From an uncultured Lachnospiraceae bacterium (GTDB lineage: Bacteria > Bacillota > Clostridia > Lachnospirales > Lachnospiraceae): a DNA stretch of 10,070 nucleotides. Location: positions 1-10,070 of the forward strand of contig CAKRIL010000059.1 of assembly GCA_934343915.1 (NCBI GenBank), written 5' to 3'. Below are positions 5,543-10,070 of the stretch, piece by piece (within the stretch, counting starts at the first letter, position 1; each line of letters opens with the position of its first letter). The notes beneath the pieces are model-generated. The model did no database searches, was not told the origin of the DNA, and was given only the letters and a program-made list of their open reading frames with translations. A program made the position numbers and the translations under genes.

Positions 5543-7951
5543 TTAAGCCTCCAATTTCCTGTTGTATTTTTTAACCGCTCTCCGATTTCTCACAAAATCC
5601 GCAATTAATTTTCCGGCTCCATTAAAGAAATTGCCGTTCACAATAACCATGATGTCATCCACCATCTTTGAGCTGACCATTCCGTCCGTCATCTTGGCAA
5701 TCGCCCGAAACGGCATGTTATAGACAAACAGAATATTCAGATCCGGAATGGTGCTTGAATCTGAGGCAATCTTCTTTTTTTCTATAATCTTTCCTGCAAG
5801 CCTCGCCACGGCACCTTTGGCATATTTTAAATCACATATGGCATCATTGGCTTCAAGCTTTGTTATAGTCCTCACCTTCGGAAGCGTACGTCCTAAAAGC
5901 TGTTCATATTCAGTGTCGGTGACCTTGCTTATGTCTCCTGTCATATAGCTTGCAAGATTTTTCCATGGAAGCCTGCTCATGTTCCCTTTAAGGTTCAGCT
6001 CATATTTCAATCTGATATCATCCGAAGCCGCCCCCACCAATATTGTGTAGCTACCTCCTTCAAGCTCCCACTTCTTTGAGAGCGTATTGTAAAATTCATA
6101 GGCTCTCTGCGGAATAGCAATGGTCACTCTCTTTTTCTCACCCGCTTTTAAGAACACCTTGTCAAATGCCGCAAGGGTCTTATCCGGACCAAACACCTCA
6201 CCTGTATGTCCGACATATACCTGTACAATCTCACTGCCATCGCGCTCTCCGACGTTGGCGATATCAAGACTTACCGCGCCATCCTTGTATGTAATATCGG
6301 AATATTCAAATTTTGTATAGCTAAGCCCATATCCAAACGGATATCTGACCTTTATATTTCTCTTCTCATAATATCTATAGCCCACATAGAGCGATTCCTT
6401 GTATAAAATATGCTTATCCATACAAGGAAATACAGGCACCGGTGTATCGGAAAGCCTTTCCGGCCAGCTCTCCGAAAGCTTTCCCGAAGGGTTGACTGCG
6501 CCTGTTAACACATCGTACATAGCGCCTGCTCCTGCCTGTCCCGACAGATAGCCATGCACAACTGCCCTGTAAAGTCTCCTATCCGGCATGACAAACGGAG
6601 CACCTCCCGATAAAACCAGAACCACATCGGGATTGACCGCCGCAACCTTTCTTAACAGCGTGACCTGTTCCGGTGGAAGCTCCATGTTCCTTCTGTCCAT
6701 GCCCTCAGATTCCGATATCTCATCAAGCCCCATGCAGAAAACTACAATATCGGCATCCTTAGCAAGCGCAAGCGCCTCATCCGTCATATTGTCTGTTTTT
6801 TTCTCACCCGTCCTGACATAGCCGCCTGCATAGCCCGCATAATCAGGGTATCTGTTCTCAAAAAAATCCACCAGATTATCTACCTGCGTAGGATTGACCA
6901 TGCTTGAGCCGGCTCCCTGATACCGCGGCTTTTTTGCGAACTCTCCTATAAGGGCTATCCTCTTTTGTCCATCAAGTGGGAGTATTCCGTCATTCTCAAG
7001 AAGTACTATGCCCTCCGCCGCCGCTTTTTTGGCAATCCTGTGATTAACTTGGAAATCATATTCCTTTTTCACCGCATTGTCTTTTCCGGCTGCCTCCATA
7101 ATTACCGGCAGCAGCTCTCTTAACCTGTCATCTAACACACTCTCATCTATAATTCCGGCTTTCACATCATCTATGAGCCCAAGCGCGGAATCGGCTCCGG
7201 CAGCAGGCATTTCCAGATTAGCGCCTGCCCTTGTCCCCTCCGTTCTGTTGTTACTTCCTCCCCAATCCGAAACGACAAAGCCGTCAAAGCCCCACTCATT
7301 TCTCAGTATATCAATCAGCAGGTGTCTGTTTTCATTGGCGTATGTTTCATTAATCATGTTGTAGGAGGACATAATCGACTTAGGATGTCCCTCCTTGACC
7401 GCAATCTCAAAACCCCTCAAATACAGCTCCCTGAGTGTTCTCTCATCAATTACCGAATCCGATGCCATCCTCTTATATTCCTGCGAATTGACGGCAAAAT
7501 GTTTAGGGCAGGCGGCTACTCCCTGCGACTGTATTCCCCTTATGTACGCGGCAGCCATCTTTCCCGCCAATACCGGGTCCTCCGAAAAATACTCAAAGTT
7601 GCGTCCGCACAGCGGGCTTCTCTTGATATTAAGTCCCGGTCCTAAAAGCACGTTGACGCCTTCCCTTTGTGCCTCCTCCCCAAGTGCCCTTCCAATCTCT
7701 TCGCCAAGCTCCACATTCCATGAATTGGCAACCGCCGAAGCTGTCGGAAAGCATGTCGCCGGAACGGAGGCATTCAAGCCTAAATGGTCGCCTGCCCCTG
7801 CCTGTTTTCTAAGTCCGTTAGGTCCATCGGACAATGTAAGCTCCGGAATATTCAACCTCTTAACTCCATAGTTCTTCCACGTATTGCGTCCCATCATTAC
7901 CGCCGCTTTTTCCTCAAGAGTCATCTGCGATATGAGTTCTTCAACATCCAT
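5543..7951 (-). CDS. GH3-family beta-glycosidase, probably cytoplasmic
   Basis: An 802-residue glycoside hydrolase family 3 enzyme, cleaving terminal beta-linked glucose or a related sugar from glycosides. Order of parts: (beta/alpha)8 domain from the start (TLEEKAAVMMG, LSDGPNGLR) with the substrate-binding PKHFAVN (about 149-155) and the nucleophile Asp229 in FVVSDWGG; an alpha/beta sandwich with the likely acid/base Glu416 in SESEGMDR; a fibronectin-III-like domain at about 560-655; and a C-terminal extension of about 140 residues (PFRAIAKMTDGMVSSKMVDD, about 747-766) seen in some clostridial GH3 enzymes. There is no signal peptide. An in-frame TTG at 7966 lies inside the GGAGG, so ATG 7951 is the start. 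First gene of the operon, one base before GtrA. Exact substrate unknown. Confidence 0.96.
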   Translation of the reverse strand: MDVEELISQMTLEEKAAVMMGRNTWKNYGVKRLNIPELTLSDGPNGLRKQAGAGDHLGLNASVPATCFPTASAVANSWNVELGEEIGRALGEEAQREGVNVLLGPGLNIKRSPLCGRNFEYFSEDPVLAGKMAAAYIRGIQSQGVAACPKHFAVNSQEYKRMASDSVIDERTLRELYLRGFEIAVKEGHPKSIMSSYNMINETYANENRHLLIDILRNEWGFDGFVVSDWGGSNNRTEGTRAGANLEMPAAGADSALGLIDDVKAGIIDESVLDDRLRELLPVIMEAAGKDNAVKKEYDFQVNHRIAKKAAAEGIVLLENDGILPLDGQKRIALIGEFAKKPRYQGAGSSMVNPTQVDNLVDFFENRYPDYAGYAGGYVRTGEKKTDNMTDEALALAKDADIVVFCMGLDEISESEGMDRRNMELPPEQVTLLRKVAAVNPDVVLVLSGGAPFVMPDRRLYRAVVHGYLSGQAGAGAMYDVLTGAVNPSGKLSESWPERLSDTPVPVFPCMDKHILYKESLYVGYRYYEKRNIKVRYPFGYGLSYTKFEYSDITYKDGAVSLDIANVGERDGSEIVQVYVGHTGEVFGPDKTLAAFDKVFLKAGEKKRVTIAIPQRAYEFYNTLSKKWELEGGSYTILVGAASDDIRLKYELNLKGNMSRLPWKNLASYMTGDISKVTDTEYEQLLGRTLPKVRTITKLEANDAICDLKYAKGAVARLAGKIIEKKKIASDSSTIPDLNILFVYNMPFRAIAKMTDGMVSSKMVDDIMVIVNGNFFNGAGKLIADFVRNRRAVKKYNRKLEA

Positions 7952-7959
7952 CTTATAAT

Positions 7960-7964
7960 CCTCC
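7960..7964 (-). promoter_or_regulatory. Ribosome binding site fixing the GH3 start
   Basis: GGAGG at 7964-7960 on the minus strand, 8 bases before ATG 7951. The alternative TTG at 7966-7964 overlaps it, so initiation at the TTG would leave no usable site. Confidence 0.85.
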
Positions 7965-8022
7965 AATCCATATCCCTATAACCAGACAAGTAAAATACAA
8001 AGATTTACTTCTTATATTTCAC

Positions 8023-8052
8023 ATAATACAATACGCGGATTTCTTTATTCAA
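8023..8052 (-). promoter_or_regulatory. Probable promoter of the GH3-to-ligase operon
   Basis: On the minus strand TTGAAT (8052-8047) is followed after 18 bases by TATTAT (8028-8023), 4/6 and 5/6 matches to the sigma-A consensus, about 70 bases before ATG 7951. An upstream intrinsic terminator (8311-8343) separates the operon from the previous unit, so a promoter is needed here. No clear operator is visible. Confidence 0.5.
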
Positions 8053-8109
8053 TTCTTAGGCAACGAACTGCTTCTTTTCACAGACAAACTGCAAAAAAAG
8101 GGCGGCTGA

Positions 8110-8259
8110 GGCGTAAAATACCGCGATATTAACATTGGCAACATAGCCGTTGTCAGTTTCCGCGGCAGTATAGACACGCAGGCAGACAATACCGTCACAG
8201 GTATAGTCGAAATCGATAAGGGCAAGCTCTACAATGGCAATATTCTCGTGGATGAATAA
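8110..8259 (+). pseudogene. Possible decayed gene fragment on the plus strand
   Basis: The plus strand reads 49 codons after an in-frame TGA (8107-8109), including NIAVVSFRGSIDTQ and TGIVEIDKGKLYNGNILVDE, then TAA at 8257. Codons show a purine-first, pyrimidine-last bias typical of coding DNA, and the peptide has alternating polar/hydrophobic residues and Gly turns as in a beta-rich C-terminus. The same frame is also open before the TGA, so one stop mutation could have split a longer gene. No start with a ribosome binding site is evident. I do not recognise the family. The opposite strand is also open here, so the strand assignment is uncertain. Confidence 0.25.
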
Positions 8260-8310
8260 GAGCCGGATCAGCATTGATAGACTCTGTATAGAATTATAAT
8301 AGAAAAAACA

Positions 8311-8343
8311 AAAGAAAAAGCCGCAGCAAAATAAGCCACGGCT
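8311..8343 (-). terminator. Strong intrinsic terminator
   Basis: On the minus strand AGCCGTGGC (8343-8335) pairs with GCTGCGGCT (8327-8319), a 9-bp stem with two G-U pairs and a 7-base TTATTTT loop, followed directly by TTTTTCTTTTGTTTTTTC. The T-tract is on the minus-strand side only, so it ends transcription coming from the 8521 promoter or the DUF3021 gene and insulates the GH3 operon. Confidence 0.85.
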
Positions 8344-8366
8344 AAACATACCTAATATAAATCTGA

Positions 8367-8435
8367 TTAATACGCACACACCGAGGTAAAAACACCATAT
8401 TCAGTTCTATTATTCTCTCTTCTTACAATAGCCAT
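8367..8435 (-). CDS. Possible 22-residue peptide ORF
   Basis: ATG at 8435 is preceded by AGAGAGG with about 9 bases between, and the ORF ends with TAA at 8367, 23 bases before the terminator stem. The peptide begins MAIVRRENNRTEYG and ends VFTSVCAY: a basic, polar N-terminal half and a more hydrophobic end with one Cys. It lies centrally in its own promoter-terminator unit, which is the main reason to list it. It has no recognisable family, and 22 codons can be open by chance. It could be a signalling, leader or toxin-like peptide, or just sequence inside a small RNA. Confidence 0.4.
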   Translation of the reverse strand: MAIVRRENNRTEYGVFTSVCAY

Positions 8436-8492
8436 CCTGCTTTACCTCTCTTTCATCCGTATTAATCTTAGCTATTACTTTAGATTTTCTCC

Positions 8493-8521
8493 ATGATAGC
8501 ACCGAAAATCAACTGTGTCAA
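8493..8521 (-). promoter_or_regulatory. Near-consensus sigma-A promoter with extended -10
   Basis: On the minus strand TTGACA (8521-8516, perfect -35), 17-base spacer, TATCAT (8498-8493, 5/6), with TGC just before the -10 giving an extended -10 TGnTATCAT. This is the best promoter in the window. It starts 17 bases after the DUF3021 stop and points into a short intergenic unit rather than a standard gene. Confidence 0.8.
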
Positions 8522-8537
8522 CAGCTAATTTCCTGTC

Positions 8538-8969
8538 TTATTTTCCACACTCCGTCCGCCTGCGCTCCCTTATCTTCTCATTGATTTCCGACGCCGTCCT
8601 CGCGCTTATTCCATAATCAATCAAATGCCACAGCACCTTTGCCAAAACAATAAACGACGCGTAAATGATGGCATCAAGCTTTCCGTACCAGAACTTCCAA
8701 TGATGCGCGAGCGGCATGAAAACCGCCTCCAGGACAAGCAGGTGAAGTATCGTGCGTCCTAACCATGCCCCCTTTGTGAGCTCATCCTTCGAATAGTAGA
8801 CCACCATCGTCGCCATGCCAAGGAGCGTAAAAACTATTATTCTCCCGAAAAAAGCTACGACCGGAAGCTGTGATGTCGGATTGAAAAGCAGACACATGAA
8901 AAATGTGCATATCATGATAATGCCGTAAATCATTACAAATCTTCGAAACCACAATATTATGTTCTTCAT
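8538..8969 (-). CDS. DUF3021-family four-helix membrane protein
   Basis: A 143-residue integral membrane protein with four hydrophobic segments (about 8-30, 36-58, 68-88, 97-119) and a basic cytoplasmic tail, SARTASEINEKIRERRR, characteristic of DUF3021 proteins. In Bacillota these genes usually follow a small LytTR DNA-binding regulator and are thought to help control it. Here the gene follows a LytTR remnant, with GGAGG overlapping the remnant's TAG. A GTG at 8975 would add two residues; ATG 8969 has GGAG 7 bases upstream and was preferred, but either is possible. No clear promoter is visible directly upstream, so expression may rely on read-through from the transporter gene. Molecular function unknown. 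Confidence 0.82.
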   Translation of the reverse strand: MKNIILWFRRFVMIYGIIMICTFFMCLLFNPTSQLPVVAFFGRIIVFTLLGMATMVVYYSKDELTKGAWLGRTILHLLVLEAVFMPLAHHWKFWYGKLDAIIYASFIVLAKVLWHLIDYGISARTASEINEKIRERRRTECGK

Positions 8970-8988
8970 AATCACTCTCCATCACCTC

Positions 8989-9140
8989 CTAGATTCCGAG
9001 CAGCCGCTTTAAATCCGCGACATATTTTCGTGAAACGATAACTGCCTCCCCGTTTGACAGCACAGCCTCGAATCTTCCAGAAAACGACGATATATGATTT
9101 TTGGGATTATGTCTATGCTTTTCCCCGTGACATGCAAAAA
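8989..9140 (-). pseudogene. Remnant of a LytTR-type response regulator
   Basis: The last 29 codons before TAG 8991 read GRFEAVLSNGEAVIVSRKY then VADLKRLLGI, a textbook end of a LytTR DNA-binding domain (F-NGRFEA-L-NGE--I-SR-YV--LK--LG). Upstream, in another frame, FLHVTGKSIDII (from 9140) resembles the preceding FIRVxKSxIxNI part of the same domain. Adding one base in the A5 run opposite 9098-9102 joins both frames. Nothing of the rest of the regulator can be found before the transporter stop at 9204. It is therefore a truncated and frameshifted gene. Its intact partner (DUF3021) follows directly. Confidence is high for the C-terminal motif, moderate for the exact decay path. Confidence 0.8.
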
Positions 9141-9160
9141 ACGCCATGTAAGATGCAAGA

Positions 9161-9198
9161 ACACCCCATTACTGACACTAAAGTCTGTAACAGGGTGT
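9161..9198 (-). terminator. Long hairpin after the transporter gene
   Basis: Six bases past the transporter stop, minus-strand ACACCCTGTTAC (9198-9187) pairs with GTAATGGGGTGT (9172-9161) over 12 positions, including two G-U pairs, with a 14-base loop. The same two positions are C-A mismatches on the plus strand, so the structure is favoured in minus-strand RNA. The following sequence (TCTTGCATCTT) is only weakly U-rich, so it is either an inefficient terminator or an mRNA 3'-end stabilising hairpin. Confidence 0.5.
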
Positions 9199-9203
9199 GT
9201 AAA

Positions 9204-10070
9204 TTATTCCGTCTTTGCTTTGTCTTCGGCAATATATGACAGCTCAAGAAATGCTGTATTAAACACTGCAAAAATAAGAAGATATATCGGCATTATCCAT
9301 ATTCCGATGCCCTGCTGCAGCTTTCCGAACAGCATCGGCATAAAGGTGCTCCCGACATAAGCCGAAGCCATCTGAAGCCCTATAACCGCGGCACTGTATT
9401 TTTTTCCGAAGTTGTTCGGTGCCATGTGCTGTATCGCGGGGTATATCGGTCCCATTCCGGTTCCGATTATGACAAAGCCGACCGCCGCCGTAATGTATCC
9501 GCTGACCGGAAGAAATACAAGAATAATTCCTATAAGCTCAATCACCGCTCCGATTCGGATTAGCAGCTTATCTCCAAGCTTATTCGAGACAAAGCCCGCG
9601 AGCAGTCTGCCAAGCATAAGTCCGCCAAAAATAAGTGAGCCGAATGATGCTATAAGTCCGTCCGTCATTCCTGATTTCGTCCCTGCAAAATAGCTTGATG
9701 TCCATAAAAAGCAGGTTGCCTCACCGGCGCAGTATGCAAAGAAGGCTATAAGCGTTAGTACAACACCCGGAACCTTCAAGGTCTCTGCAATACCTGCACT
9801 CTGCTCCTCATTTTCCTCCTTCTGCACTTCGTTCTTTTTCCAAAGCGGAAGTGAAATAATGCAGACAAGCAGTATCGCAATCTGGAGATATGCCGTCCAT
9901 CGGTACCCCTCATTCCAACGCGCACTTTTAAGTGCCGCAGCCATGATGTTAGGGCTTATGACAGCCCCCACGCCGTAAAAGCAGTGCAGGAAATTCATCA
10001 CTGAGCCTGAATAATTATTGGCTACATAATGATTAATCGCAGAATCAATCGCTCCCGCTCCGAGCCCGTA
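9204..10070 (-). CDS. Major facilitator superfamily transporter (partial, 5' end missing)
   Basis: The frame is open to the window edge, so the 288 visible residues are the C-terminal portion and the GTG at 10001 is not the start. The first visible residues, YGLGAGAIDSAINHYVANNY followed by NFLHCFYGVGAVISPN, match the N-terminal-half pattern of sugar-permease-like MFS proteins (GxGxGxxDxxxN, N-LH-fyG-Ga---P). A charged central loop (KKNEVQKEENEEQ) is followed by the second six-helix bundle with the motif-A copy GRLLAGFVSNKLGD. Roughly 100 residues are probably missing compared with a 390-400-residue family member. The substrate cannot be deduced; sugar or drug/proton exchange are both possible. 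It ends six bases before a hairpin. Confidence 0.9.
   Translation of the reverse strand, partial: YGLGAGAIDSAINHYVANNYSGSVMNFLHCFYGVGAVISPNIMAAALKSARWNEGYRWTAYLQIAILLVCIISLPLWKKNEVQKEENEEQSAGIAETLKVPGVVLTLIAFFAYCAGEATCFLWTSSYFAGTKSGMTDGLIASFGSLIFGGLMLGRLLAGFVSNKLGDKLLIRIGAVIELIGIILVFLPVSGYITAAVGFVIIGTGMGPIYPAIQHMAPNNFGKKYSAAVIGLQMASAYVGSTFMPMLFGKLQQGIGIWIMPIYLLIFAVFNTAFLELSYIAEDKAKTE

Larger units (their letters stand above)
8311..8487 (-). ncRNA. Predicted short transcript (small RNA or mini-mRNA)
   Basis: A consensus promoter at 8521-8493 and a strong terminator at 8343-8311 bracket about 175 bases with no conventional gene, on the same strand. The expected start is near 8487-8485. The transcript contains a 22-codon ORF with a Shine-Dalgarno-like sequence, so it may act as a peptide mRNA, a regulatory RNA, or both. 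No known RNA family is recognised. Existence is well supported by signals; function is unknown. Confidence 0.55.

Noticed and set aside
7952..7966. TTG start for the GH3 gene
   Set aside because: The TTG overlaps the GGAGG that is ideally placed for ATG 7951.
207..8093. An 11-base match (acaaactgcaa) near 210 and near 8085
   Set aside because: A shared 11-mer is expected by chance several times in a 10-kb window, and the flanks do not match.
8056..8379. A 107-codon minus-strand open frame between the DUF3021 and GH3 genes
   Set aside because: Its first codons run straight through the intrinsic terminator stem and T-tract (giving a run of Cys/Phe), it has no ribosome binding site at its start, and it is opposite the more protein-like plus-strand fragment.
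8782..8985. A 67-codon minus-strand frame overlapping the DUF3021 gene
   Set aside because: It overlaps in another frame with the membrane-helix-coding DUF3021 gene and its peptide has no recognisable features.
1..10070. CRISPR arrays, insertion sequences, tRNA or rRNA genes
   Set aside because: No regularly spaced repeats, transposase frames, terminal inverted repeats with target duplications, or tRNA/rRNA-like sequences were seen on either strand.

Overview
The window looks like a chromosomal segment from a Gram-positive, Bacillota-type bacterium, most likely a gut- or rumen-type Lachnospiraceae member. This is inference from moderate GC content, GGAGG ribosome binding sites 6-9 bases before most starts, the gene families (DUF3021 membrane protein beside LytTR sequence, cytoplasmic GH3 beta-glucosidase with a C-terminal extension, MBOAT ending in an F-x-Y-F-x-F tail) and the lack of outer-membrane functions. 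All convincing genes lie on the minus strand, so transcription runs from high to low coordinates.

Right end (8538-10070): a major facilitator transporter enters from beyond the window edge and ends at 9204. Its 3' side has a long imperfect hairpin (9161-9198) that pairs better as minus-strand RNA. Next come the remains of a LytTR-type regulator (about 8989-9140, only the end of the DNA-binding domain, with a frameshift) and an intact DUF3021 membrane protein (8538-8969), the usual partner of such regulators.

Middle intergenic stretch (7952-8537): this contains a compact transcription unit that standard ORF calling misses. It has a consensus promoter (TTGACA, 17 bases, extended -10 TATCAT), a 22-codon ORF with a Shine-Dalgarno sequence, and a strong intrinsic terminator, giving a predicted RNA of about 175 bases. 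A short coding-like stretch on the plus strand (8110-8259) may be a decayed gene. A second promoter (TTGAAT-18-TATTAT) precedes the large operon.

Large operon (225-7951): seven tightly packed genes, in order a GH3 beta-glucosidase, a GtrA-family membrane protein, a catalytically degenerate half-length relative of adenylate-forming enzymes, a 59-residue membrane microprotein overlapping both neighbours, an MBOAT acyltransferase, a chloramphenicol-acetyltransferase-family enzyme, and an intact acyl-adenylating ligase. The MBOAT ends in FSYFQF, which matches the C-terminal acyl-shuttle motif described for prokaryotic MBOAT cell-envelope acylation systems. The favoured inference is a locus that activates an acyl group in the cytoplasm and passes it across the membrane to a glycan or lipid-linked sugar, with GtrA and GH3 acting on the sugar side. 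The acyl carrier and the extracytoplasmic acceptor transferase expected for such a pathway are not visible here.

Left end (1-224): no clear terminator follows the operon. A 171-base gap holds a perfect 7-bp inverted repeat and a weak promoter-like sequence, followed by the first codons of another minus-strand gene that looks like a secreted or membrane protein.
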